In this document: positions 38,941-48,491 of the stretch, piece by piece
Layout: each line of letters starts with the position of its first letter
Numbering within the stretch: position 1 is the first letter of the stretch
From: Chitinophagaceae bacterium
GTDB taxonomy: Bacteria > Bacteroidota > Bacteroidia > Chitinophagales > Chitinophagaceae
NCBI GenBank assembly: GCA_024707305.1
Contig: JANPZZ010000009.1
Coordinates: forward strand, 124,001-188,000
DNA length: 64,000 nucleotides
Reading direction: 5' to 3'
Position numbers and translations under genes: made by a program
The notes under the pieces: model-generated
What the model was told of the DNA's origin: nothing
Database searches by the model: none
The model's input: only the letters and a program-made list of their open reading frames with translations

Positions 38941-39813
38941 ATGAGCAACCTGATTGATCTTGTAGGCAATACGCCAATGGCGGAATTACGAAAAATAAAT
39001 CCCAATCCGAATGTTAGGATTTATGCGAAACTTGAAGGGAACAATCCTGGCGGAAGTGTAAAAGACAGGGCGGCATTGAATATGATTCGGTCGGCAATGG
39101 AGCGCGGTGAAATTAAGAAAGGAGATAAATTAGTTGAAGCCACCAGTGGTAACACGGGAATTGCACTCGCGATGATTGCGCGACTCTATGACCTGGAGAT
39201 GGAACTTGTAATGCCCTCCTCCTCCACCCGCGAGCGCACACTCACCATGGAGGCCTTTGGCGCGAAGGTAACATTGCTGGAAAGCATAGAAGTTTGCCGT
39301 GATTATGCAGAAGAAAAAGCGGCTGCTGGTACCCATTTTATATTGAATCAGTTCGCCAATCCCGATAATTATAAAGCACATTATAAAACAACGGGCCCTG
39401 AAATATGGCGCGATACAAATGAACAGATCACGCATTTTGTAAGTAGCATGGGTACTACCGGAACCATCATGGGATGTTCCCGTTTTTTGAAGGAAAAAAA
39501 TCCGGCGATACAAATTATCGGTTGCCAGCCAACAGAAGAATCGTCTATTCCCGGAATCAGACGCTGGCCTCCAGCTTATCTCCCAAAAATCTTTGAACCC
39601 GAGCGCGTAGACCGTGTGATGGATGTGTCGCAGGAAGAGGCAACTCAATTCGCACGCAAACTGGCGCGCGAAGAAGGCATCTTTGCTGGCATGAGCAGTG
39701 GCGGTGCTGCCGCCGCAGCTATTCGTCTGGCAAATGAAATAGAAAAAGGCGTAATCGTTTTTATTGCATGCGATCGTGGTGATCGTTACCTGAGCAGTGA
39801 CCTGTTTGGCTAA
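38941..39813 (+). CDS. cysM: Cysteine synthase (CysM-type)
   Basis: This 290-aa fold-type II PLP enzyme makes cysteine from O-acetylserine (or O-phosphoserine/thiosulfate in some CysM). PLP lysine 41 lies in NNPGGSVKDRAA; the phosphate-binding SGNTG is about 68-73 (EATSGNTGIALA); the glycine loop is SSMGTTGTIMG; and the family C-terminal MSSGGAAAAAIRLA is present. The 290-aa length and the AxLEGNNPGGSVKDR form fit CysM rather than CysK. The start is the ATG at 38941, one base after the cysE stop; the longer frame from 38824 overlaps cysE and is rejected. It is convergent with the HsdR_N gene. Confidence 0.92.
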   Translation: MSNLIDLVGNTPMAELRKINPNPNVRIYAKLEGNNPGGSVKDRAALNMIRSAMERGEIKKGDKLVEATSGNTGIALAMIARLYDLEMELVMPSSSTRERTLTMEAFGAKVTLLESIEVCRDYAEEKAAAGTHFILNQFANPDNYKAHYKTTGPEIWRDTNEQITHFVSSMGTTGTIMGCSRFLKEKNPAIQIIGCQPTEESSIPGIRRWPPAYLPKIFEPERVDRVMDVSQEEATQFARKLAREEGIFAGMSSGGAAAAAIRLANEIEKGVIVFIACDRGDRYLSSDLFG

Positions 39814-39815
39814 TC

Positions 39816-40264
39816 CTATTGCACTTCAGACCATGATGGTATTGTTGACAACAACACCAGTTTCCCATCTTTTTCTCCCAGCCCATGGTGGCTTTACCAT
39901 TGGTTATGACCAGGTATTTTGCCGGCGTGGAGATATGGTAGCGCAGCACTTGCTGCAAAGTAGACTCTGTGAGTGGCACTTCCGGTGCTTTACATTCTAC
40001 CATCATCCAGGGTTGATGTTGGGAATCGTACACCAGGATATCAAACCGTTTTATGAGCTCCCCTACCCGGATTTGTTTTTCCAGTGCAATCAGTGTTGAG
40101 GGATACTGCTGCACCCTGAGTAAATAAGCCAGGAAGTTCTGCCGCACCCATTCTTCGGGCGTCAACAGCAGCCATTTTTTTCCGGAGGTTGTCGAAAATC
40201 GTTTTTTTCGCCCCTGCCGGGTTTCAATTTTGAAATCCGGCTCAGGAAACGGGATGTTAAGCAT
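39816..40264 (-). CDS. Solitary HsdR_N-like PD-(D/E)xK protein, one frame break
   Basis: Corrected length is 149 aa. Residues about 35-130 resemble the N-terminal nuclease domain of type I restriction R subunits (HSDR_N), with Asp75 in LIKRFDILVYD and Glu90-x-Lys92 in MMVECKAP, i.e. a complete PD-(D/E)xK-style triad. No helicase region follows, and no hsdM or hsdS is near. The T5 run at 39870-39874 is one base short; correction gives WEKKDGKLVLLSTIPSWSEVQ and a stop 2 nt beyond the cysM stop. Small stand-alone versions are widespread in Bacteroidota and of unknown role; nuclease activity is not proven. Confidence 0.78.
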
Positions 40265-40322
40265 GCTTCAAAAGTAAATGATTAAATTGCGAAACAGACT
40301 ACCAAAAAACTAAAAGAGATAC

Positions 40323-41093
40323 ATGAAAACAAAAGAAGAAATAGTTGAAAACTGGCTGCCACGTTATACGGGCGAAAAACTGGAAAATTTTGGCAAATAC
40401 ATCCTGCTGACCAACTTCAGCAATTATGTAACGATGTTTGCGGAGTGGAACAACGTAGAGGTGGTCGGTATTGGCCGACCCATGCAATGTGCAACGGCAA
40501 ACGATATCACGATCATTAATTTCGGTATGGGCAGCCCAACGGCAGCCACCGTAATGGATCTTCTCACCGCTATTGAACCAAAAGCTGTTTTGTTTTTGGG
40601 TAAATGTGGAGGATTGAAAAAGAGAAATAAACTGGGCGACCTCATACTTCCCATTGCCGCCATTCGCGGTGAGGGTACCTCAAATGATTACTTCCCTGCA
40701 GAAGTTCCGGCCCTTCCCGCCTTCGCACTGCAAAAAGCAGTATCCACCACCATCCGCGATTATGCGGTAGATTACTGGACGGGTGTGGTTTACACCACCA
40801 ACCGTCGCGTTTGGGAACATGATGAAGTGTTTAAAGAATACCTGCAGCAGGTAAGGGCTTACGCCATCGATATGGAAACAGCGACTATCTTTTCAGTTGG
40901 TTTCTTTAATAAAATACCAACGGGTGCCCTGTTGCTGGTAAGCGACCAACCCATGATACCTGAAGGCGTAAAAACGGAAGAAAGTGATAAGTCTATTACT
41001 TCCCAATATGTAGAAACGCATTTGAAAATCGGTATCGATTCTTTGAAACAATTGATCAATGACGGTCTGACCGTTCGCCACCTTAAGTTTTAA
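40323..41093 (+). CDS. amn: AMP nucleosidase (short form)
   Basis: This 256-aa protein of the nucleoside phosphorylase fold has PNP-UDP-type motifs (VVGIGRPMQCATA, INFGMGSPTAATVMD, AVLFLGKCGGLKKR, AIDMETATIFSVGFFNKIP). It lacks the N-terminal domain of E. coli Amn (about 480 aa) but has the length and Cys-containing pattern of the Bacteroidota enzyme annotated as AMP nucleosidase, hydrolysing AMP to adenine and ribose 5-phosphate. Alternative: another nucleoside hydrolase/phosphorylase. It is followed after 11 nt by a small secreted protein gene and the ABC ATPase, so the three may be one transcript. Confidence 0.83.
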   Translation: MKTKEEIVENWLPRYTGEKLENFGKYILLTNFSNYVTMFAEWNNVEVVGIGRPMQCATANDITIINFGMGSPTAATVMDLLTAIEPKAVLFLGKCGGLKKRNKLGDLILPIAAIRGEGTSNDYFPAEVPALPAFALQKAVSTTIRDYAVDYWTGVVYTTNRRVWEHDEVFKEYLQQVRAYAIDMETATIFSVGFFNKIPTGALLLVSDQPMIPEGVKTEESDKSITSQYVETHLKIGIDSLKQLINDGLTVRHLKF

Positions 41094-41104
41094 AACCTGC
41101 GTTT

Positions 41105-41485
41105 ATGAAACTATCAATATTTCTCGCGGCCATATTTGCACTCACCGTTTCGGCAGAAAACTGTAATGGTAAAAAGACAGCAGGCGAAACACGCCTGAAA
41201 GCCAGGTTGGAAGTGAAAGCACTTTGCATGAATTATACCCTCAGTCTGGTGGAAGGTGAACTCGATAAAGAATTGCTGGAAGCTGAATGGACAGATGAGT
41301 CAACCGGTAAAACTTATACGAATGCATTTGCCCTGGGTAGTCCCTGCAATTTCCCCGAGTCGATAAAAGAAGGTGATGAATTTTATTTCACCATCGATAG
41401 CACAACAAAACAGGATTGCGCTGTTTGTATGGCATATTATCCAACACCTTCTAAGAAATTAAAGATTAAGGTTCTTCCGGAATAA
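41105..41485 (+). CDS. Small secreted protein of unknown function
   Basis: 126 aa with an N-terminal signal (MKLSIFLAAIFALTVSAENC). Cys20 could be lipidated but the box SAENC is poor. The mature part is beta-rich and acidic (LVEGELDKELLEAEWTDEST, EGDEFYFTIDSTTKQDCAVC) with four further cysteines (one in KALCMNY, one in GSPCNF, CAVC near the end) that may form disulfides. I do not recognise a family. Its stop overlaps the next gene's start (TAATG), so it is coupled to the ABC ATPase, and it is 11 nt downstream of amn. Confidence 0.65.
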   Translation: MKLSIFLAAIFALTVSAENCNGKKTAGETRLKARLEVKALCMNYTLSLVEGELDKELLEAEWTDESTGKTYTNAFALGSPCNFPESIKEGDEFYFTIDSTTKQDCAVCMAYYPTPSKKLKIKVLPE

Positions 41486-43188
41486 TGCATCCACTTCTTC
41501 GAATAGAAAACCTGGCTGTGGAATTTGACACAGGCTCCGGCCTGCATCGGGCGCTGCATGAGATTTCCTTTACGGTAAATGCCGGAGAAATTGTTGCACT
41601 TGTTGGTGAATCAGGTTCAGGCAAATCGGTTACATCGCTTTCCGTATTACAATTACTTCCCGAAGCCTCTACCCGTTACCCCAACGGCAAAATTTTGTTA
41701 TCACCCAGCGGGTTGGAAACCGTTGATCTATTACGTGTAGATGAACCCACGCTTCAATCATTGCGCGGTTCACAAATTGCTATGATCTTCCAGGAACCGA
41801 TGAGTTCACTGAACCCGGTAATGAAATGTGGACAGCAGGTACAGGAAGCGATTCAATTACACAAAAAAGTTTCGGATGCAAATGCCAGGCAGGAAGTACT
41901 TGAATGGTTTCGAAAAGTAAAACTGCCCAACCCGGAAGAAGTATTTGAAAAATATCCCTATCAATTAAGTGGTGGCCAAAAGCAACGTGTGATGATTGCC
42001 ATGGCAATGAGCGGTGAACCCGCACTACTTATTTGCGACGAACCAACAACCGCGCTCGACGTTACAGTTCAAAAAACGATTCTCGAGCTGCTCAAAGAGT
42101 TACAACAGCTCACTGCAATGGGAATTATTTTCATTACACACGATCTTGGTGTTGTATCTGAAATAGCCGACCGCGTGGTAGTGATGTACCGCGGAAATAT
42201 TGTTGAGCAAAACAACATCGAAAATCTCTTTAACAACCCTCAGCATCCTTATACGAAAGGTTTGCTTGCGTGCCGACCAGCTTTACATCAAAAAGGAAAC
42301 AGGCTGCCGGTTGTGGCAGACTTTCTAAGTGAAAGCTCTTCACAACCACTGGCTACTCCCGTTTTTCCCGAAACAAAAAAACATAAACCTGAACCCATAC
42401 TGGATGTAAAAAATCTTACAGTAGAATTTGTCACCCGCCGCAACTGGCTGGGAAAACCAGTGAGCAAATTCAGGGCGGTTGACCAGGTAAGCTTTCAGGT
42501 TATGGCGGGCGAAACATTAGGCCTGGTAGGTGAAAGCGGCTGTGGGAAAACAACATTGGGTCGTACATTGTTGCAACTGGTAGAACATAGCGAAGGAACG
42601 ATTTTATTTAAAGAACGTGACCTGAGTCAGTTCTCTAAAGGAGAAATAAAAAAGCTAAGACAATCCATACAGATTGTTTTCCAGGATCCATTTTCGTCGC
42701 TCAATCCGCGTATACCAATCGGACAGGCGATTGCAGAGCCCTTAAAGGTTCACTACAAAAATCTAACAGCGCAGCAACGAAAGGATAAAGTAATTTATCT
42801 CCTCGAAAAAACAGGGTTGCTGGCAGAACATTACAATCGTTATCCACATGAATTTTCAGGCGGGCAACGACAACGGATTGTAATTGCACGTGCCCTGGGT
42901 CTTCAACCTGAATTTTTGGTCTGCGATGAATCAGTTTCCGCACTTGATGTAAGTGTACAGGCGCAGGTTTTAAACCTGTTGAATGATCTAAAAGCAGAAT
43001 TCGGTTTCACCATTCTTTTTATCTCGCACGATTTATCGGTAGTGCGCTACTTCAGTGATCGCATCATTGTAATGAACAAAGGAAGAATTGAAGAAAGCGG
43101 TTCTGCGGACCAGGTATATCTCCATCCCCAAACAGAATATACACGCAGGTTAATTGCTGCTATACCGGGATTGCAACAGCCCCGGTAA
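41485..43188 (+). CDS. Double-cassette ABC ATPase of the peptide/oligopeptide (DppDF-like) type
   Basis: 567 aa with two ATP-binding cassettes in tandem. Cassette 1 has Walker A GESGSGKS (41-48), signature LSGGQKQRVMIAMAMS and Walker B LLICDEPTTALDV. Cassette 2 (from about 307) has GESGCGKT near 350, FSGGQRQRIVIARALG and FLVCDESVSALDV, with the oligopeptide-family C-terminal signature between (NNPQHPYTKGLLACRP; HPQTEYTRRLIAAIPG). It equals a DppD-DppF fusion (YejF/GsiA type) energising dipeptide or oligopeptide uptake. No permease or binding protein gene is next to it. TAATG overlap with the upstream small gene suggests coupling. Confidence 0.9.
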   Translation: MHPLLRIENLAVEFDTGSGLHRALHEISFTVNAGEIVALVGESGSGKSVTSLSVLQLLPEASTRYPNGKILLSPSGLETVDLLRVDEPTLQSLRGSQIAMIFQEPMSSLNPVMKCGQQVQEAIQLHKKVSDANARQEVLEWFRKVKLPNPEEVFEKYPYQLSGGQKQRVMIAMAMSGEPALLICDEPTTALDVTVQKTILELLKELQQLTAMGIIFITHDLGVVSEIADRVVVMYRGNIVEQNNIENLFNNPQHPYTKGLLACRPALHQKGNRLPVVADFLSESSSQPLATPVFPETKKHKPEPILDVKNLTVEFVTRRNWLGKPVSKFRAVDQVSFQVMAGETLGLVGESGCGKTTLGRTLLQLVEHSEGTILFKERDLSQFSKGEIKKLRQSIQIVFQDPFSSLNPRIPIGQAIAEPLKVHYKNLTAQQRKDKVIYLLEKTGLLAEHYNRYPHEFSGGQRQRIVIARALGLQPEFLVCDESVSALDVSVQAQVLNLLNDLKAEFGFTILFISHDLSVVRYFSDRIIVMNKGRIEESGSADQVYLHPQTEYTRRLIAAIPGLQQPR

Positions 43189-43221
43189 TACTGCAAATTT
43201 ATTTTCACTAAAAAAATTCCT

Positions 43222-46200
43222 TTAATACTGGTTTTGATAATCATACACTGAGTCGTAAAACTGGCTTCCACTAAGGCTTGCTCCTACCTTCAAACGGCGT
43301 AATTGTTTCTCAAGCTGTGGACGAACAGGTTCATCCTGGATCAATTCTACATCGCTAAGCTCACTATAATCAGAATTGTAGTAGACCAACGAAGCATCAG
43401 AAAATGCGTTACGTATTTTCCGTTCCTTTTCGGTTTCAGGCCAGAGATATGCTTTGGGACTATTTGGAATCAAACCAACACTCGCAATCTGCCACTTGTT
43501 GCCGGCTTTATCGGATGTGTATTTGAAGAAATATACAAAACCCTTTTTTATCCTTTTCCTCAGCAGCAATACGATCGAGATAAACAATGGAATCAACTTT
43601 AGGATAACGTCCCATACTGATCAACTGACTACGCGCAAGATCTATGTGATTAAAATATTTTGATGGAAATCTTTTTTCCTGTTTCTCATCAATCAACAAT
43701 TGATACAACGGGAACCGGAATTTATCTTCGGCTGCAAGTGTATCAATTAATGAATCTGGTACAGCTTTACCTTTTTTAAGGAGAAGTGAAACCACATCAA
43801 ACTTTAGTGGCGTCTCTCCATTACGCAGCATCTGATCTACAAATGAAGGAACTGCTGTTTTCTCCTGCCAAAATGGAATCAAAAGTTTGAGGTAACCGAG
43901 GATACTGTTTTTGGTATACCCCTCATCGCTTGTATAGTAAAGATAATCCTGACCGCCTTCTTCTTCAATCCTGGCTTTGTCGATTAAATGCTGGCGCATA
44001 CTGGCTGCCTGCCTCCGATATTCCATGCGGGCCTCCAATAAAAATTTACCATAATAGGCTTCATAATCTGCTGTTTTAAGGTAACCGCTGTCGCCCATTA
44101 CTGAAAGCAATTGCATCAACGGTTCTTTGTATTCGTGCAGGTTGAGTAAAGGCAATAAGTCGGGAATAATTTCTTTGGTTAATTCCAATGAATCAGTAAG
44201 CTCATCAAAAAAGTTCCCATTAGCCGAAGATTTATATCTCGCGCCTACATTACCCCAGGTTGAAAACGCAAATGAATTGAGCTGTAAATACGGCTGTGCC
44301 GTTTGTGCTTCGATAATCGGTGGTTCATTACTTACAATCTCGCGAAACTTCTGGTAGCTGTATTTTGTACGTTGACGTAATAAAGTTTCCAACGCAGTAT
44401 TCTGCAACTCTAATGTATCACCCGCTGCATGAAACAAATCCACAAGTAAATCAGACGATTCGTTGCTTTTAATATCCGCAACTTTACGAATGAATGATTT
44501 TTTTATAGACAGGTAATCCTTTTCCTTCCAGTTGATACTTTGCAATGCGTTTTTCCAGGGAGTAAGATGCGAAGAGTCGAGCTCCAGGTTCTCAATTCCC
44601 CGAATAGCCCTGCGACGCGCTGTGCTATCACCATTTGAAAAATGATTTAACAACAACGCTATTTTATCTTCTGTTTTTACCTTCCCTCCTATGGAATCAA
44701 ACGGTGTAAAAGTGTCGAAGAGTTCAGTTAGAAACAAACTCGGTTTTGTCAGCGAATCAATTTGCGTGGAGACGTCGTACCGAACATCATCTTTGGCCCA
44801 TCGTTTCACCCAAATCACACGACTGCTTTCCTTTTCACCCAGTTTCCATTCCTGCACATCAAAACCGGCAGTACTTTTTGTTCTGTTGTAACTACGGGTT
44901 ATCATGGTAGAATCCAAACCAATTTCAGGCATTTCATCATTGCTTTCTTTTATCTTTCCTTCGGAGATATATGGATCATATTTTATGAATGAAACGTTGA
45001 TTCGTTCACCAGTGGAATCATTTGCAAGAACGCGCGCCCACCTGAAAGCTCCCTCCCGATCTAATTCTTTTTCCCGTTCCTCCCTGCCCATTTTAATGAT
45101 CGGCATGCTGGCAACGCCAGAATCAATCATTGGAAAAAACGGAGTTCTTACAGAAAAATACATGGAGGAATCCACTCGCGGAACGGAGGGTCCATATTGC
45201 GCACCAGTCAGTTTAAACGATTGAAAAAATTTATCGGAAAGCGGAATTGCCTTTGACGATCGCGTTAGTATCGTATAATAATGTGGCCCCTGGATGATAA
45301 AACGTGCGCGAATCGATTTTCCTGCTTTGTCAGTATATACTACGTCCAAAGAAGGATATCCCTGCGTAAGGCTGTTTTTCCGGCTTATTCTTTTTTCAAT
45401 AAATTCTGATGCGGCAAAACTTTCTTCCATCAATCCCAAATCAAAACTATCCTGCTCAGCGAAATAATGGTTGTGAACATCAGAACGAATTACCCGATAC
45501 TGGTTGTTGTTCTTTACGTCAACAGCATCAAAAATCCAGCTGCCATCATTTCCTACGAACGGTTTATGTGGAAATAAAACTGAGAAGCCGCCGAACGACG
45601 GCGCATAGGTACTCCAGTTTTCAGCCAATTCATTGCCAATGCGAATACTATTAAAAAAGAGATCTGCTTCATCACCACTGACTACATATTCACCAGTACC
45701 ACTTAATTTGAATATCAGCAATTCGAATGGTGTGGCAATAATCTGATAACGTTGTACATCACCCCGACGGGTTTTGTTTACTATATCAAACCCACTGTAT
45801 CCATTCTTTGTAATTTCTTTCTTTGATAAAATTTTCCCCGGAATATTTTCATACAACAGACTGTCTACAGTTTGTAATACACGTGCGGCAGAATGATTCC
45901 ACAACCATGCATTCGTCATCAACCTCGACACCATGTAATAACTGCCATTCGCCATATCGGCATACTGTAGTTGTTCAATTCCTGCTTCTTCACTTACATC
46001 GAGCATATTTCCCGGCACATCCACCTGCAGGCGCCCGTCTTCGGAACTCCATGTTTTGAATGTTACCGGCACTCTCAACTTTTCCACGAGGCCTTTTTGT
46101 TCGCTATCGCGCGCGCCCATTTGTACCGCCCGCAGCTTGTATCCCTTTGCACGCAACATTTCAATCACACCCCTGTCGCCGGGTAAATGCGCTGCCCCCA

Positions 46201-47009
46201 CGCCTACAAACAAAGAATATCCCTTGCGGATGATGGAATCAATTGAGTTTGCCTGAATTTCATTTCGCTTATAAAGGAATTTTTCATCGAAGGCGGCAGA
46301 GGTGCTGTTATACCGGTTAATACTATCGAGCCAGTCGAGATTACCTGTGCGATAAGATTCCTGCAAGCGGTCGCTTGAGAACTGACCGTCCCGATCATAG
46401 TTTGGCGACTTTTTTCGACTTGTCATTGTTTGCATCACGATATGCTTCTGCCACCAGCAACACACTTTCTTCATAATCTTCCACACCCGCCACTTTCTTA
46501 CCCCAGCGTTTGCCACACTGGTAAATATAAAGATCGAGGTAAGTATCTTCTTCAAAGTCGGAAGCCGTATTGCTATACGAACGATACAACAGGCTGTTGA
46601 TCATTGAAGGGTTGCTTTGTAATGCAGTTTCAATTTTTTTATCATACCTGTAAAACTTGAGCGTACTGATACGCAGGTAGTCGGACTGATTTAAAAAACG
46701 CGTGCCTGGCGCGGTTTTGTCGGCCGCATATATGGCTTTATTGTATTTGTCCATATCATCCTGCCAGGTCTCCGGGTTGGTTTCCAGTGCTACCACGTCG
46801 GCATTGCGGATGCCGAGATAAAACGAGTCTGCCAGGTGGAAAGCCAGTTTGTTACTAACGTGCATCGTGCCAAAGAGGTACGATGGCTTGCTCAGTCCAT
46901 TACCGCTGATTTCCCAAAGTAAACCCTGGTATTTCTTGTTTTTGATGCGAGGGATTTGCGCCTCTACCAGGTGGGGAAGCAGGAGCGCGAACAAAATAAG
47001 AATTCTCAT
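43222..47009 (-). CDS. TraB/GumN-domain protein with long C-terminal extension, two frame breaks
   Basis: Corrected length is 1261 aa. Signal peptide (1-17, LFALLLPHLVEAQ), then a TraB/GumN domain (about 25-290) with GTMH (47-50) and a second conserved His motif (VGVGAAHLPGDRG). About 900 residues follow of beta-rich then helical HEAT-like sequence (RRAIRGIENLELDSSHLTPW, LLDLFHAAGDTLELQNTALE). TraB-domain proteins are thought to be metalloprotease-like or peptide-binding; the extension has no identified function. Breaks: the T6 run at 46410-46415 one base long (KSKKSPNYDRDG) and the A4 run at 43537-43540 one base long (KKGFVYFFKYTS). Each correction joins well-composed sequence. The start at 47009 avoids the first ATG at 47018. 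Confidence 0.78.
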
Positions 47010-47234
47010 ATGATTCAAAACTTGTGGTTCGTTACAGATACATTATTAACTATGGGCAGCCGTTTACGTTGTGCCGACAAACTTCAGGATGCAGATAACA
47101 GGGAAATTCCACAGAAAGAATTGGCTTCCAGTCAATACCGCCTCCTATTAACGGTAAAATATGCCGGAAAGTCTCTGTCCGCCTTAGGCGCTAAAATAAA
47201 TTTGCCCCTCCCGTCTCAAATGCACAATATTTAG

Positions 47235-47242
47235 TACCTTTG
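47235..47242 (+). promoter_or_regulatory. -7 box (TACCTTTG) of queA
   Basis: TACCTTTG fully matches TAnnTTTG. A start about 6 nt downstream would give a leader of roughly 120 nt before queA, containing the structure at 47263-47340. The 47020-47234 part of the gap shows nothing else. Confidence 0.5.
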
Positions 47243-47262
47243 CACGCTTTCTAAGCAGTCCG

Positions 47263-47340
47263 CATGACCAGGTCCGGTGCCGTAACATCGGGGATTGGTG
47301 GAACTCTCCTCAGGTATTCTGCATACCGGTTTGCGTCATG
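47263..47340 (+). promoter_or_regulatory. Structured 5' leader of queA, possible cis-regulatory RNA
   Basis: Nested pairs CATGAC (47263-47268) / GTCATG (47335-47340) and CCGGT (47274-47278) / ACCGG (47325-47329) are separated by symmetric 5-nt internal loops. The ACCGG strand overlaps the hairpin GGTAT-TCTGC-ATACC (47313-47327), so two exclusive folds are possible. Pairing was found by eye; no known riboswitch (including preQ1) is recognised. Confidence 0.45.
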
Positions 47341-47370
47341 AGACCTTTATAATTAATCGCTAATACACTC

Positions 47371-48420
47371 ATGAAGCTTTCACAATTCCGTTTTGATCTT
47401 CCTCTCAACCTTATTGCCCAAAACCCTGCGAAACGCCGCGAAGATGCTCGTATGATGGTTGTACACCGCCATACTGGTCAGATTGAAAATAAGCATTTCC
47501 GTGATATTCAGGACTATTTCGACGACAAAGATGTATTTGTTGTTAACAACACCAAAGTTTTTCCTGCACGTATGTACGGTCGCAAGGAAAAAACAGGTGC
47601 TAAAATCGAAGTATTCCTGTTGCGTGAGCTGAATAAGCCAAACAGGCTTTGGGACGTAATTGTTGACCCGGCGCGTAAGATCCGCGTAGGTAACAAACTC
47701 TATTTCGGCGACCAGGAAGACCTGGTGGCAGAAGTAATTGACAACACCACCAGCCGTGGCCGTACTATTCGTTTCCTTTGGGAAGGAAGTGAAGAAGGCT
47801 TCCGTGAGCAACTGGAGAAACTGGGCGAAACTCCCCTGCCTAAATATATTAAGCGCAAACCCGACGAAGAGGACAAAGAGCGCTATCAAACTGTATATGC
47901 AAAACACGAAGGTGCTGTAGCTGCGCCAACTGCAGGTCTGCACTTTAGCCGTGAGCTGATCAAGCGCCTCGAGATTAAAGGTGTTCGTTTCGCTGAAGTA
48001 ACGCTTCATACCGGCCTGGGAACTTTCCGCCCGATTGAAGTAGAAGATCTCAGTAAACATAAAATGGATGCCGAATACTACCGTATTGAAGAAAATGCCT
48101 GCAAAGTGGTAAACCGTGCAAAAGAATACGGTCACCGTATCTGCTCCATTGGTACCACTACCATGCGCGCACTGGAATCATCCTTCACTGCACAAAAACT
48201 ACTGAAGCCTTCAGAAGGATGGACGAATATGTTTATTCACCCACCCTACGATTTCAATATCGCGGATTCACTGGTTACCAATTTCCATCTCCCCAAAACG
48301 AGTCTGCTGATTATGACCTGCGCTTTCGCTGGTTATGAGCTGACAATGGAAGCCTATAAAAAGGCCATCAAGGACAAATACCGGTTCTTTAGCTACGGGG
48401 ACGCGTTGTTGGTGATATAA
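47371..48420 (+). CDS. queA: tRNA S-adenosylmethionine:ribosyltransferase-isomerase QueA
   Basis: This 349-aa cytosolic enzyme transfers the ribosyl of SAM to 7-aminomethyl-7-deazaguanine in tRNA, forming epoxyqueuosine. Family blocks are in order: [47 protein letters not shown]-type, [50 protein letters not shown] and [20 protein letters not shown]. Length and start (MKLSQF) are normal. It is divergent from the TraB gene, with a structured leader between. No other queuosine genes adjoin; GluQ-RS, which modifies queuosine, is elsewhere in the window. A CGTGAGGC-type repeat begins at the base after its stop. Confidence 0.95.
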   Translation: MKLSQFRFDLPLNLIAQNPAKRREDARMMVVHRHTGQIENKHFRDIQDYFDDKDVFVVNNTKVFPARMYGRKEKTGAKIEVFLLRELNKPNRLWDVIVDPARKIRVGNKLYFGDQEDLVAEVIDNTTSRGRTIRFLWEGSEEGFREQLEKLGETPLPKYIKRKPDEEDKERYQTVYAKHEGAVAAPTAGLHFSRELIKRLEIKGVRFAEVTLHTGLGTFRPIEVEDLSKHKMDAEYYRIEENACKVVNRAKEYGHRICSIGTTTMRALESSFTAQKLLKPSEGWTNMFIHPPYDFNIADSLVTNFHLPKTSLLIMTCAFAGYELTMEAYKKAIKDKYRFFSYGDALLVI

Positions 48421-48466
48421 CGTGAGGCTTTAATCGTGAGGCGTGATAGGGTAATCGTGAAAGATA
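48421..48466. repeat. CGTGAGGCGTGA-type repeat touching the queA stop
   Basis: CGTGAGGC, ATCGTGAGGCGTGA and ATCGTGAAAG follow TAA directly. The same motif gives the last codons and stop of ubiX and flanks the heptamer tracts near 15977 and 16122. Confidence 0.75.
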
Positions 48467-48491
48467 TTAAACTTAAAAATTCAACTTTTAT

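Noticed and set aside
39761-40264. C-terminus with a Cys-rich tail (NWCCCQQ) on the HsdR_N protein
   Set aside because: It is produced by the frame break; the corrected frame gives an ordinary end just before the cysM stop.
46956-47234. ORF of 92 codons before queA
   Set aside because: It overlaps the 5' end of the TraB gene antisense, has no domain and ends before the queA promoter.
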